A DNA stretch of 64,000 bases from Arcticibacterium sp964021845 (GTDB lineage: Bacteria; Bacteroidota; Bacteroidia; Cytophagales; Spirosomataceae): the NCBI RefSeq assembly GCF_964021845.1, contig NZ_CAXHZC010000003.1, positions 434,001 through 498,000 of the forward strand, written 5' to 3'. Below, piece after piece: positions 53,969 through 62,731 of the stretch. How positions within the stretch are numbered: the stretch's first letter is position 1; every line of letters starts with the position of its first letter. A model generated the notes under the pieces. It did no database searches. It was not told where the DNA came from and saw nothing but the letters and a program-made list of their open reading frames with translations. The translations under genes were made by a program, and so were the position numbers.

Positions 53969-55198
53969 ATGAAGAAAGAAAGAGTTTTTACTCGCTATCA
54001 GGTATTCATGATTGCCATTTTGGCCTTTATTCAGTTTACCGTTATTTTAGATTTTATGGTACTTTCTCCACTGGGTGCCATACTTATACCAGAAATGAGC
54101 ATTACTACTGCACAGTTTGGCTGGGTAGTGTCTGGTTACGCTTTTAGTGCTGGTATTTCCGGTATTTTAGCAGCAGGCTTTGCAGATAAATTTGACCGTA
54201 AAAAGTTGCTTCTCTTCTTTTATGTTGGTTTTTTGATTGGTACAGGTTTATGTGCCTCTGCCAATACCTATCCCATGCTTTTGGCGGCTCGTATTTTCAC
54301 TGGTATTTTTGGTGGGGTGATTGGCTCCATAGGTTTCGCTATCATCACCGATATTTTTGAACTTAATGTACGTGGAAGAGTAATGGGTTTTACCCAAATG
54401 GCTTTTGCTGCTTCGCAAATTCTGGGCTTACCCATAGGGCTGTATTTAGCAAATAATTATGGCTGGCATTCTAGTTTTTGGATGATTGTGATAGTGGGAA
54501 TACTAGTTGGGATAGTAATGGTTTGGAAGATAAGGCCAATAAACACGCACTTAGAAGCCAATAAAGGACAAAACCCAATTAAGCACTTGTTCAGCACCAT
54601 TTCAAATCCAGATTATATTAAAGTGTTTTTGGCTACTACCTTGCTGGCAACAGGTGGATTTATGCTAATGCCTTTTGGCTCTACTTATGGAATTAATAAC
54701 CTTGGAATCACACTGGAAGAACTGCCTTTGCTTTATGGAATAACAGGCGTTTTTACCATAGTTTTCGGGCCTATTCTGGGTAAGATGTCTGACAGTTACG
54801 GAAGGCTCAAAGTCTTTATATTTGGGACGGTTTTAGGCATCATTCTGGTGGGGGTTTACACTAATTTAGGCATGACACCTTTCTGGGTAATTTTAGTGTT
54901 AAATATTATCTTGTTTTTAGGAATTAATGCCCGTATGATTTCCTCTTCGTCATTAATTACTGCCATACCTGATTTAAAAGACAGGGGAGCATTCATGAGT
55001 ATCAACTCTTCCGTTTCTCAAATTTCTGGTGGAATAGCCTCCGCTATAGCTGGTTTGATAGTGGTGCAGCGTACAGATGGTTTTGTAGAAAATTATCCTT
55101 TGTTGGGCGGCGTGGTGATAGCGTCCATGATAGCTTCGGGAGCTCTAATGTTTGGTATTAATAAGTTAGCTGAGAAAAGAACGAAGGAGCAGTCTTAG
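53969..55198 (+). CDS. MFS transporter, 409 aa
   Basis: A 12-helix major facilitator superfamily protein. The cytoplasmic loop after helix two has 'GFADKFDRKKLLLFFYVGFLIGTG' (motif A) and a matching second-half loop 'GKMSDSYGRLKVFIFG'. 'FTGIFGGVIGSIGFAIITDIF' is typical of drug or sugar exporters of the DHA1-like or AraJ/NepI class. I choose the ATG at 53969 (MKKERVFTRYQVFMI) over the GTG at 53903, which adds a 22-residue charged extension. The substrate is unknown. Confidence 0.88.
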   Translation: MKKERVFTRYQVFMIAILAFIQFTVILDFMVLSPLGAILIPEMSITTAQFGWVVSGYAFSAGISGILAAGFADKFDRKKLLLFFYVGFLIGTGLCASANTYPMLLAARIFTGIFGGVIGSIGFAIITDIFELNVRGRVMGFTQMAFAASQILGLPIGLYLANNYGWHSSFWMIVIVGILVGIVMVWKIRPINTHLEANKGQNPIKHLFSTISNPDYIKVFLATTLLATGGFMLMPFGSTYGINNLGITLEELPLLYGITGVFTIVFGPILGKMSDSYGRLKVFIFGTVLGIILVGVYTNLGMTPFWVILVLNIILFLGINARMISSSSLITAIPDLKDRGAFMSINSSVSQISGGIASAIAGLIVVQRTDGFVENYPLLGGVVIASMIASGALMFGINKLAEKRTKEQS

Positions 55199-55273
55199 CT
55201 TACCGTTCCCTAAAATGACGCAATTTGTTCGTTTCTTGGCAAGTATCCTTTTTGTTTCACTCGGATTATTAAT

Positions 55274-56563
55274 TTAGATTTTAGTTAGATATTTTATTCC
55301 AGTAAGTAGGCGGTCTAAATCATTAATACTGGTATAAACATGAGGTGTTACCCGTGAGCCATTGATGTCAATCTTTGTTCTTTGCGTGGTATGTATTTTA
55401 TACTTGTCAAAGAGGGTTTTTGCTATTTCTCGACCCATTAGCCCTTCAATACCAACTACGGCTAAGGCACAGGAAAATTCTTTTGAAAGTGAAGTTTGGA
55501 TGGAAACCCGGTCACTAATGGCTAAGGCATTTTTAGCCCAATAATCTCTCAAATACCTAAGCCTTGCTTCTTTTCTTTCATTGCCAAGGGCGTATTGAAA
55601 ATTCAGAGCTTCGCCAATGGACTGCTCTATCATAAATGAGCGTGTCCCTAAGTTTTCAAACTTACGGATGTTGTCGGTTTTTGGGTCAGGATTTGGGAAA
55701 AGAGGATATACATCGGCTATTTTCTCTTTTTTCATCCACAGAAGACCGTTACCGATGGGTGCACCTAGCCATTTATGTAAACTTGTACCAAAATAATCAC
55801 AGCCTAAATCTGGGATTTCAAAGTCAATATGAGCAAAAGTATGTGCCCCGTCGCAAACAACTTCAATGCCTTTTTTATGAGCTTCGTCCGAAATTTCTTT
55901 AACAGGCATTATTTGACCATTATAGTTTATCATGTGGGTAACATGAATGGCCTTGGTTCTCTTTGTAATAGCATCTAAGTAAGGTTGGGTCAAAGCTTTT
56001 TTGTTGTCAGAAGGTAATTTCAGGTCAATCCATTTCAAAACTATACCATCTCGCATTTCTCTTTGTCGCCATGCATTTAGCATGTTTGGGTAGTCATATT
56101 CACAGAGAATTACCTCATCGCCTTTTTCTAGAGGCATGCCTAAAATGATGGTATCCAAGGCTTCTGTGGTATTCCTGTTGAACGCTATTTCTTCAGGAGA
56201 AACCCCCGCAAATTTTGCGATATTTTCTCTGAGAGGTTCTCTTCCTTGGTCCATAATGCCCCACATATAATAGGATGGGCATTCATTCGCATAATGATTC
56301 AGTCTTTCAAGAGAATCCTGAACGGGTTTAGGAGAAGGACTTACTCCGCCGTTGTTTAGGTTGATTATTTGCGGAGATACGGTATAAGACTGTTTGATAA
56401 AGGACCAAAAATCTTCGTCTTCTGCTAGTTCAGTGGAAGACTTCTTTAAGGCTTCTTTATGAATTTCTTCAAGCTTTGGTTGGGTCAAATTAACAAAGGA
56501 ACTAAGTGTAGGTATAGCACTTATGGCGGTAGCCTTTCTAATAAACGATCTTCTGGAATTCAT
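55274..56563 (-). CDS. Tat-exported class V aminotransferase-fold PLP enzyme, 429 aa
   Basis: A PLP enzyme of the cysteine desulfurase/isopenicillin N epimerase group (aminotransferase class V). The N-terminus 'MNSRRSFIRKATAISAIPTLSSFV' is a strong Tat signal (SRRSFIRK with a hydrophobic stretch). 'FNRNTTEALDTIILG', 'HVTHMINYNGQIMPVKEI', 'VCDGAHTFAHIDF' (Asp of the PLP site) and 'YFGTSLHKWLGAPIGNG' (PLP lysine) are all present. Export by Tat fits a protein that folds with its cofactor first. The substrate could be an amino acid or D-amino acid epimer; unassigned. Likely monocistronic. Confidence 0.88.
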   Translation of the reverse strand: MNSRRSFIRKATAISAIPTLSSFVNLTQPKLEEIHKEALKKSSTELAEDEDFWSFIKQSYTVSPQIINLNNGGVSPSPKPVQDSLERLNHYANECPSYYMWGIMDQGREPLRENIAKFAGVSPEEIAFNRNTTEALDTIILGMPLEKGDEVILCEYDYPNMLNAWRQREMRDGIVLKWIDLKLPSDNKKALTQPYLDAITKRTKAIHVTHMINYNGQIMPVKEISDEAHKKGIEVVCDGAHTFAHIDFEIPDLGCDYFGTSLHKWLGAPIGNGLLWMKKEKIADVYPLFPNPDPKTDNIRKFENLGTRSFMIEQSIGEALNFQYALGNERKEARLRYLRDYWAKNALAISDRVSIQTSLSKEFSCALAVVGIEGLMGREIAKTLFDKYKIHTTQRTKIDINGSRVTPHVYTSINDLDRLLTGIKYLTKI

Positions 56564-56592
56564 GGCAATAGTTTCTTTTTGTGAAACAATTT

Positions 56593-56604
56593 ACACGAAC
56601 GTGT
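56593..56604. promoter_or_regulatory. inverted repeat in the leader of the aminotransferase gene
   Basis: ACACG-AA-CGTGT: perfect 5-bp arms between the TAATTTTG box (56626-56619) and the ATG at 56563. It could be an operator for a small dimeric repressor. Confidence 0.4.
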
Positions 56605-56618
56605 GAACTTATCAATGG

Positions 56619-56626
56619 CAAAATTA
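56619..56626 (-). promoter_or_regulatory. TAnnTTTG box of the aminotransferase gene
   Basis: TAATTTTG on the minus strand, 55 nt before the ATG at 56563. No good -33 TTG is seen. Confidence 0.4.
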
Positions 56627-56720
56627 AAAGTTTACAGAATTATAATCTTAAAGTGCTAAGGTTTTTGGTGTTTTCTATGGTTAGGTGCTGGCCTCTTAAT
56701 TTTAAGAACCTTGCATTGGG

Positions 56721-57767
56721 CTAGTCTATAAGGTCTGTATAATAATCTATATTTGATTTCATGACTATATCTATGGGTAGGTAATTGTTAACCTCAATAG
56801 ACTTTTTCTTTATCAGGAAGTCATAAAAAAGCCGACTGCCTAGGTGGGCTTGGGTATAGGGTTTTTGAGAAATAAGAAAATCTATTAGGCCTTCTTTAAG
56901 GTAATTAACATTCTTTTCTATTAAATCGTAGCCTATTAAAGTTTGGTTTTTATTCTTCTGAAATAGAGGGGCTACCACATCTATTCCGTTGGTCACAAAG
57001 ACACCTTGTAGAGAAGGGTTCTCTTTTTTAATTTCGGTCAGCTTGCGTGCTACGGTGTTGGAGTTTTGGTCAATACTTTCATACTTTAGAATTTTACTAT
57101 CATCATCGAAAAAGCTCCGAAAACCTGCTTCTCTAAGGCTAAAGTGCCTATAATTATCGTGTTTTTTTGTTACAGATATAATAAGCACTAAGGCGTCTTT
57201 AGAGATGCATTTATTCATTAGTTCAGCTGCTAGATAACCACTGTCTTTTGAGTTTTGACCAATAAATGGCAGCTCGATTTGCTCGGGCAGTTGTGTATCG
57301 AAAAGAACTATTGGTATTTCTTTGTTCTTTAGGGTGGAGGTAAATTTTAAAGCTTCATTTTTAAAAACAGGAACCATTAAAACGCCATCGAACTCTTTTT
57401 TTAAGATTGTTTTAGTTTGTTCAATGAATGTGCTTTCTTCATTTTGGTCAAATTGGTATAAGTCCAAATTAAGGCCGAAGGGAGCCATTTCTTTGTTAGA
57501 ATCCTTGAAGCCTCTTTCGTGGTCAAGCCAGAAAGGAATATCACTAGAACCTTGAGGGAAAAGTACAGCAATATTATATTCTTTTGCAGATTTAAGTCTG
57601 CTAGCTAGTATGTTAGGCGTATAGTTTAGTTCTTTTATTGCCTCTAAAATTCGCTTTGTGGTTGCTTTTGAAACACCACCACGATTGTTCAGAACCTTAT
57701 CTACAGGCCCGGTAGAAACTCCAGCTAGCTTCGCTATATCTTTAATACCAACAGAGTTTTCTTTCAT
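56721..57767 (-). CDS. LacI-family transcriptional regulator, 348 aa
   Basis: A repressor with an N-terminal LacI helix-turn-helix ('GIKDIAKLAGVSTGPVDKVLNNRGGVSKATTKRILEAIKELNYTPNILASRLKS', residues 6-60) and a periplasmic-binding-protein-like ligand domain ('KEFDGVLMVPVFKNEALKF', 'PIVLFDTQLPE', 'NGIDVVAPLFQKNK'). The ATG at 57767 gives the usual short arm before the HTH; another ATG at 57785 adds six residues. It diverges from the isomerase-oxidoreductase-dioxygenase operon, and a 32-bp palindrome lies between them. The ligand domain has the 'GxD' style of sugar binders. Confidence 0.9.
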   Translation of the reverse strand: MKENSVGIKDIAKLAGVSTGPVDKVLNNRGGVSKATTKRILEAIKELNYTPNILASRLKSAKEYNIAVLFPQGSSDIPFWLDHERGFKDSNKEMAPFGLNLDLYQFDQNEESTFIEQTKTILKKEFDGVLMVPVFKNEALKFTSTLKNKEIPIVLFDTQLPEQIELPFIGQNSKDSGYLAAELMNKCISKDALVLIISVTKKHDNYRHFSLREAGFRSFFDDDSKILKYESIDQNSNTVARKLTEIKKENPSLQGVFVTNGIDVVAPLFQKNKNQTLIGYDLIEKNVNYLKEGLIDFLISQKPYTQAHLGSRLFYDFLIKKKSIEVNNYLPIDIVMKSNIDYYTDLID

Positions 57768-57867
57768 AAAATGTAGAATTGACATTTAAGATATAAAGCT
57801 ATTCAAGTTTTTTTAAAAAAATATCGGAAAAATTGTGAAAGAAAATAAATACACATAATTTCACAAA

Positions 57868-57899
57868 ACAATAAATAGTGAACGTTGACTATTTATTGT
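57868..57899. promoter_or_regulatory. 32-bp LacI-type operator palindrome
   Basis: Perfect 12-bp arms ACAATAAATAGT / ACTATTTATTGT around G-AACGTT-G. AACGTT is itself a palindrome, so only the two flanking G break the symmetry. The central CG step is typical of LacI operators. It overlaps the -33 region of a TATATTTT box (57906-57913) ahead of the ATG at 57942, and is about 100 bp from the regulator's own start. Confidence 0.85.
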
Positions 57900-57941
57900 A
57901 TGGTTTATATTTTATCCAATTGACCCTAATGATTTAAGAAT

Positions 57942-58802
57942 ATGAAAGTAGGTATAGATAGTTATTGCTATCATCGATTTTTTGGGGAGGTTTACCCAAA
58001 CCAACAAGAACCCGAAAGAAATATTTCTTTTGATGAATTTCTGGAAAAGGCGATAGAACTTGGTGTTGACGGTTTGTCTCTAGAATCATGTTTTATTCCT
58101 CAGTTTGACGACAAATATTTGGCTGTTGTTAAAAAGAAGCTAGACAAAGCCAATCTTGATCGTGTATATGCATGGGGGCACCCTGATGGCTTAGAGGGAG
58201 GTAATAATTTAAGTGAGTTTAAGGAGATGCTAGTTCACATAGATTATGCTGAGAAAATAGGGGCTAATGTTATGAGAGTAGTAGGTAGTAGTCACCTTTT
58301 TAGGTTTGAAGAGCATAAACCTCAATTGGAAAAGTTGACATCTATGTTTAAGGAGGCGGTAGAAAAAGCGGAGAAAAAAGGAATTCATCTGGCCATAGAG
58401 AATCATATTGACTATGACTCTGACGAAATTTTGGCTTTGGTACAAGCCGTTGATTCTGAGTATTTTGGAGTCAATTTTGACACCGGAAACTTTCTTCGAG
58501 TATTAGACGACCCTATCCAAGCAATGGAGAAATTAGCTCCATACGTAAAGGCCACTCATATAAAGGATTTATTGCCAGTAAAAGGTATTGCTGCCAATGA
58601 GTGGAATTTCTTTTCATGTGTTCCAACTGGCCAGGGTATAATAGATAATTCTAAATTAATTCAACTTTTAAAAGAGGCCAACTATGAGGGATTTTTGGCT
58701 GTAGAGGTAGATAATATGCACCCTGATTATACAAATAAAGAAGAAGAAGTGGTGGTGGCTAGTATTAAAGAACTAAGGAGATTAGTGGCTGAAAATAGTT
58801 AA
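57942..58802 (+). CDS. sugar phosphate isomerase/epimerase-type TIM barrel protein, 286 aa
   Basis: An AP-endonuclease-2-like TIM barrel, the fold of xylose isomerase-like, hydroxypyruvate isomerase and IolE-type enzymes. 'MKVGIDSYCYHRFFGEVYP' begins the barrel; metal-binding positions are Glu in 'LAIENHIDYDSDE', Asp in 'GVNFDTGNFLRV', His in 'KATHIKDLLP', and Glu in 'GFLAVEVDNMHPDYTN'. It is first in a three-gene operon under the LacI-type operator. The reaction is probably an isomerisation or dehydration of a sugar or inositol derivative. Confidence 0.85.
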   Translation: MKVGIDSYCYHRFFGEVYPNQQEPERNISFDEFLEKAIELGVDGLSLESCFIPQFDDKYLAVVKKKLDKANLDRVYAWGHPDGLEGGNNLSEFKEMLVHIDYAEKIGANVMRVVGSSHLFRFEEHKPQLEKLTSMFKEAVEKAEKKGIHLAIENHIDYDSDEILALVQAVDSEYFGVNFDTGNFLRVLDDPIQAMEKLAPYVKATHIKDLLPVKGIAANEWNFFSCVPTGQGIIDNSKLIQLLKEANYEGFLAVEVDNMHPDYTNKEEEVVVASIKELRRLVAENS

Positions 58803-58808
58803 TAGGAT

Positions 58809-59972
58809 ATGAAGAAAAATGTACTGAACATAGGCATAATTGGCTATAAATTTATGGGAAGGGCTCACAGTAACGCCTGGCAAAAAGTTGACAAATTTTT
58901 TGACTTGCCTGTAAAGCCGGTATTAAAAATTGCCTGCGGGCGAAACGAAAAGAACCTAGAAGAATTTGCAGATAAGTGGGGCTGGGAAGAAACAGAGACA
59001 GACTGGCGAAAGGTAATAGAAAGAGATGATATAGACATTATAGATATTGCATTGCCTCAGCACTTACATCATGAAATAGCGGTGGCAGCAGCAAAAAACG
59101 GAAAGCATATATTTTGCGAAAAGCCAATTGCTCTGGAAATAGACCAAGCTCAAGAGATGTATGAGGAGAGTGAGGCAAATGGAGTAGTCCACTATCTAAA
59201 CCATAACTATAGAAGGGTTCCGGCTATTGCTTTAGCTAAAAAAATGATTAGTGATGAGCTAATCGGTGAAATACATCATTGGCGATGTGCCTACCAGCAA
59301 GATTGGATTACAGACCCTAATTTTCCTTTGACCTGGCAGCTTCAAAAAGAGTATGCAAAGGCAGGTCCTCATTGGGATTTGAATTCACATAGTGTGGATT
59401 TAGCTCATTATTTGGTGGGGGATATAGCTAACGTAATGGCAATGACTACAAACTTTGTAAAAGAAAGGCCCATAGCTAGTCCAGATGGGCAGGGGAATCT
59501 TAAAGCAGAGGCATTGAGTAACGAAAAGGCTGAAGTTACCGTAGAAGATGCATCACTAATGATGGTAAATTTTAAAAATGGGGCGATAGGTTCGTTTGAA
59601 GGAACCAGGTTTGCAAATGGAAGGAAAAACAAACTTTCTTTTGAGATATATGGCAGCAAAGGAAGCCTTTCTTTTAACCTAGAAAGAATGAATGAGCTAG
59701 AGTTTTATTCGCAAGAAGACACTACGAGTTTAAAAGGCTTTAGAACAATTTTAGCAACAGAAGATAGTCATCCATACATAAAGAATTGGTGGCCACCAGG
59801 ACATATAATCGGTTATGAACATACTTTTATACACGCCGCAGCAGACTTTATCAAGGCCGTTCATACCAAGGGTAGAATTGAGCCCAACTTTAAAGACGGA
59901 GTTTCCATTCTAAAGGTTTTAGAGGCGGGCTTGCAATCTGCCGTAGAAAGAAGAACTATTGATTTACACTAA
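58809..59972 (+). CDS. Gfo/Idh/MocA-family oxidoreductase, 387 aa
   Basis: An NAD(P)-dependent sugar or polyol dehydrogenase. The N-terminal Rossmann motif is 'LNIGIIGYKFMGRAHSNAW'. 'HIFCEKPIALEIDQAQEMYE' holds the family EKP motif (catalytic Lys), and 'AGPHWDLNSHSVDLAHYLVG' carries the conserved D and H of the active site. Length is typical. There is no signal peptide, so the enzyme is cytoplasmic, unlike many Tat-exported members. It starts 6 bp after the isomerase gene, indicating one transcript. Confidence 0.92.
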   Translation: MKKNVLNIGIIGYKFMGRAHSNAWQKVDKFFDLPVKPVLKIACGRNEKNLEEFADKWGWEETETDWRKVIERDDIDIIDIALPQHLHHEIAVAAAKNGKHIFCEKPIALEIDQAQEMYEESEANGVVHYLNHNYRRVPAIALAKKMISDELIGEIHHWRCAYQQDWITDPNFPLTWQLQKEYAKAGPHWDLNSHSVDLAHYLVGDIANVMAMTTNFVKERPIASPDGQGNLKAEALSNEKAEVTVEDASLMMVNFKNGAIGSFEGTRFANGRKNKLSFEIYGSKGSLSFNLERMNELEFYSQEDTTSLKGFRTILATEDSHPYIKNWWPPGHIIGYEHTFIHAAADFIKAVHTKGRIEPNFKDGVSILKVLEAGLQSAVERRTIDLH

Positions 59973-59991
59973 AAAAATTAAAATTAAGGCA

Positions 59992-60882
59992 ATGGAAAGT
60001 AGTTTGAAAAGGCAATTTTTAGAGGAAGGTTATGTGATTATAGATGTTCTTTCAGAAAAAGAAATAAGCGATTTTAGGACTATAATGGATAAACTATTGA
60101 GTCCAAAAATTGTAGGAACAGATGAAACGCCCAAAAGCTCATCTTTTCAACATTTAGGAGACAACCTTCAAGATTTTGGGAAGGAGTCAAGACAATATTA
60201 TTTTCATTTATTAACCAAAGAAGGTACAGAGCCCATACATCACGCCTTTAGTAATCCAAAAATATTAAAGGCGGTAGAAGAGATATTGGGACCAGATTTG
60301 ATTGTGAATAATGCATCTATTTTGGCGGCAAATAAAGGAACATCTTATTCTTTAGGCTGGCATAGAGATATTATTCAGATACCAGAGGATGAAATAGAAG
60401 ATTGGTTGTTTTCATCAGAGAGGTTTCACAATAGCGTGCAAATTAATCTTCCATTGGTTGATGAGAATTCCTTGTGGATTGTTCCTAAAAGCCATAATCG
60501 TCCTAATAATGAAGGTGAAAATGAGGCTTTTGGAGGTTCAAAACACTATGCTCCTATTGGGGCAGAAATGCCAGGGGGGGTACCGGTTAAGTTAAAAGCA
60601 GGACAGGCCGTTTTGTATAACAATAATTTAATTCATAGAGGGTATACAGAGACTATGAAGGTTCCGAGAAGAACACTGCATATGGGCTATCATAGTAATG
60701 CTTATGACCCAACATGGCATTTTTACTTGCTTGACAGCAATTTATTAACGGAAGATTATCTAAAAAAATTAAACCCTACCATGAGAGCTATGATGGAAGA
60801 TTACGTGGCATGTAGAGCTAAATTTCCAAATATGGCAGATACTTGGAAAAGAGAAAATATGATTGAACTCTCAAAAATATAA
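59992..60882 (+). CDS. phytanoyl-CoA dioxygenase-family (PhyH) protein, 296 aa
   Basis: A non-haem iron(II)/2-oxoglutarate-dependent dioxygenase fold. The iron ligands are seen as His124-x-Asp126 ('GWHRDIIQIP') and His215 ('LIHRGYTE'), and the 2-oxoglutarate-binding Arg is near 226 ('VPRRTLHMG'). The ATG at 59992 follows an AAGG-type ribosome site; a TTG start at 59959 would overlap the previous gene. It ends the isomerase/Gfo operon. The substrate is unknown; sugar-derived or lipid substrates are possible. Confidence 0.88.
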   Translation: MESSLKRQFLEEGYVIIDVLSEKEISDFRTIMDKLLSPKIVGTDETPKSSSFQHLGDNLQDFGKESRQYYFHLLTKEGTEPIHHAFSNPKILKAVEEILGPDLIVNNASILAANKGTSYSLGWHRDIIQIPEDEIEDWLFSSERFHNSVQINLPLVDENSLWIVPKSHNRPNNEGENEAFGGSKHYAPIGAEMPGGVPVKLKAGQAVLYNNNLIHRGYTETMKVPRRTLHMGYHSNAYDPTWHFYLLDSNLLTEDYLKKLNPTMRAMMEDYVACRAKFPNMADTWKRENMIELSKI

Positions 60883-60916
60883 TAGAGGTTACCGATTTAA
60901 AGGAGTTGTGACTTAC

Positions 60917-60943
60917 ATGATTTTTTTAATGGTTTAAAATCAT
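60917..60943 (+). terminator. weak terminator after the PhyH gene
   Basis: An 8-bp AT-rich stem (ATGATTTT / AAAATCAT) with an 11-base loop and T-rich flank, 35 bp after the stop at 60882. The low GC makes the call uncertain. Confidence 0.45.
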
Positions 60944-61077
60944 TTTGTCCGTGATTCTGGAATGCTAGATTTATAGCTTTTACTAGGCTAATCGTAAGTT
61001 TCATTCCAGAAAAACAACAACTTCCTTTTCATTCTTAAATCAATCTAATGGGCTAATGAAATGTATAGTATTCAATT

Positions 61078-61428
61078 ATGTGTGAACTAAAATTAGCGGA
61101 ATCTGAAATTCAAACTGGGGTTGTTTTAGAAAGTTTGCCTTTAGTTGTTGATAGAATATATTTGGATGAAACAGATCTGTTTTTTGTAAATGAAAAATGG
61201 AGGTTGAGAATTGCTTCATCATTTAAAATTTTGACTAAAAGTGGCAGGCTATTTAAAAATACTGATGAGGAGATTCAGAGCTTATTAAAAGCTATGATAG
61301 GGAGTTCCATAATCAAAATAGAATCTAAATCTGATGACCCCTTGTTTGATGCAGTTCTACATTTTAGCAATAGCAAGGTCTCTGAAGTATTTTGCCTGAA
61401 TTCTTATGACTATAATTTTAATCAGTAA
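61078..61428 (+). CDS. protein of unknown function, 116 aa
   Basis: I do not recognise a family. There is no signal peptide or membrane helix; the protein is acidic and probably soluble. 'SESKWR' patterns are absent, but 'FFVNEKWRLRIASSFKILTKSGRLFKNTDEEIQSLLKAMIGSSIIKIE' and 'DAVLHFSNSKVSEVFCLNSYDYNF' suggest alternating beta strands, resembling small DUF6188- or immunity-like proteins. That resemblance is only a guess. It lies between the PhyH operon and the degenerate ATPase tail. Confidence 0.6.
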   Translation: MCELKLAESEIQTGVVLESLPLVVDRIYLDETDLFFVNEKWRLRIASSFKILTKSGRLFKNTDEEIQSLLKAMIGSSIIKIESKSDDPLFDAVLHFSNSKVSEVFCLNSYDYNFNQ

Positions 61429-61437
61429 ATTAATTCT

Positions 61438-61633
61438 TCACAACTCCCTCAAAAACACCTCAGGATTATCCAAAAATGACTTGGTCAAAGTGTATATTGT
61501 TCTGTCTCGCGGTAGGCAATTGGCTCTATTTTCCCATCTTTAAAATGTAATATTTCGGCTTCTGGGATTGGGGTTTTATATTGTTATGTAAGAGTGGCAC
61601 ATCTTTTGTTTTGAGGGATATTTGAAGAGTATA
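61438..61633 (-). pseudogene. 3' remnant of an AAA-type ATPase gene with two frameshifts
   Basis: Reading the minus strand, three pieces in different frames join into one plausible protein end: 'ISLKTKDVPLLHNNIK' (about 61624-61577), then 'TPIPEAEILHFKDGKIEP' and 'IAYRETEQYT' (to about 61486), then 'LTKSFLDNPEVFLREL' up to the stop at 61438. The tail 'ETExYxLTKxFLxNP' is the C-terminal pattern of AAA_15/AAA_21-type ATPases that often belong to defence or retron-like modules. A stop lies just upstream at 61634-61636 in the first frame. The rest of the gene is missing. The surrounding 511-bp gap (61429-61939) holds nothing else that I can support. Confidence 0.6.
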
Positions 61634-61939
61634 TCATTTTTAGTTTGACTAACTTTCTAGCAATAATTAGGCGTTTAAGTAAACCAATGTTGTCTAAAAA
61701 AATTTATCGATTAACTTTGTGAAAAAGAAACACATAACAAATATCCACAAACCACTTTTAAGTAGAAAAATGAATCCTGGACAGCAATCGTTTAGATAGA
61801 GCACTCCCCGAAATTTCAATGAATCATTATTTCAACAAGAGATTACCCCATTTTGTTTTAAGGGTATATGGGATTGTTGGTGTGTTTCGTATAAAGCTTC
61901 TGTTAATATTTAGTATCCTTTTTAATAAAATAATAATAA

Positions 61940-62731
61940 ATGAAATTCAGATTTTTAACTGTAATTGTTTTACTGACTGCTTTAACTTCCGTAAATGCTC
62001 AAAAGCGAATAGGCGTATTGAGAGTTCAAGGCTACTCTTCGTCACTCAAGATGTATAAAAACTTAGCGTTAGCTGGAATCTCAACGCAAGGAATGGTGTC
62101 TAAAATAGTAGACTTTTATTCCAGTAACCCTTCCTTTATAACCATCGATAGGCAAAATTTACAATTAATTAATGATGAAATGGAGCTTCAAAAAAGTGAA
62201 GACTTCATGGACGGTTATGTGGTGTCTCAGAGTAAAAAAGAAGGTCTCGATTTTATAGTAGAGAGCAAGTATGATATTGCAGAAAGTGAGTTAACTATTG
62301 GGATAATTGATGTTCAGGAGTCAAAAAATATCGGGTCAGTGTCAAGAAAACTTGATGCAAATTTTTGGGGAGTAAAAAATATGGATTTGCAACTTTTGAT
62401 TCTCTTGTTAGACTTAAATGCAAAAAGCTTCGATGAGCACATTCCAGTACTTAGAGCTACAAAGTTCAAAAAAGATAAGGCCAAAGAGCTATTGGTGGCC
62501 GCAGGCAAAAACTTAAATGTGAGAGAAGGATACATGTTTGAGATATATGAAAATGTAGAAGAAAAAGTGGGTGGAAGAGTACTTCAAAGGCAAAACGTCA
62601 TTGGCTTAGCTCAAGTGATAAGTGTTCAGGATGACAATTTTTGTACAATGGAGGTGGAAGAAGGAGAAGAATCTATAATGAAATCGTTGAATAATAAGAC
62701 CGCTGTTTTTGGAAAACTAACAATAGACTAA
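61940..62731 (+). CDS. exported CsgG/LpoB-like protein, 263 aa
   Basis: A secreted protein with a signal peptide (MKFRFLTVIVLLTALTSVNA-Q, cleaved near residue 20). The segment 'ITIDRQNLQLINDEMELQKSEDFMDGYVVSQSKKEGLDFIVESKYD' matches the pattern of CsgG/LpoB/TolB-N-like proteins, in which an ER or DR and L..I..E helix precedes a 'GxDFIVxG' strand. Outside this there is no clear domain; a C-terminal part (about 190-263) may hold an OB-like or FlgT-like barrel ('LNVREGYMFEIYENVEEKVGGRVLQRQNVIGLAQV'). The stop at 62729-62731 overlaps the start of the next gene. Confidence 0.72.
   Translation: MKFRFLTVIVLLTALTSVNAQKRIGVLRVQGYSSSLKMYKNLALAGISTQGMVSKIVDFYSSNPSFITIDRQNLQLINDEMELQKSEDFMDGYVVSQSKKEGLDFIVESKYDIAESELTIGIIDVQESKNIGSVSRKLDANFWGVKNMDLQLLILLLDLNAKSFDEHIPVLRATKFKKDKAKELLVAAGKNLNVREGYMFEIYENVEEKVGGRVLQRQNVIGLAQVISVQDDNFCTMEVEEGEESIMKSLNNKTAVFGKLTID

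Noticed and set aside
61819..62058. 79-residue ORF overlapping the start of the CsgG-like gene
   Set aside because: Different frame, low-complexity AT-rich composition, no family features; a shadow of the real gene.
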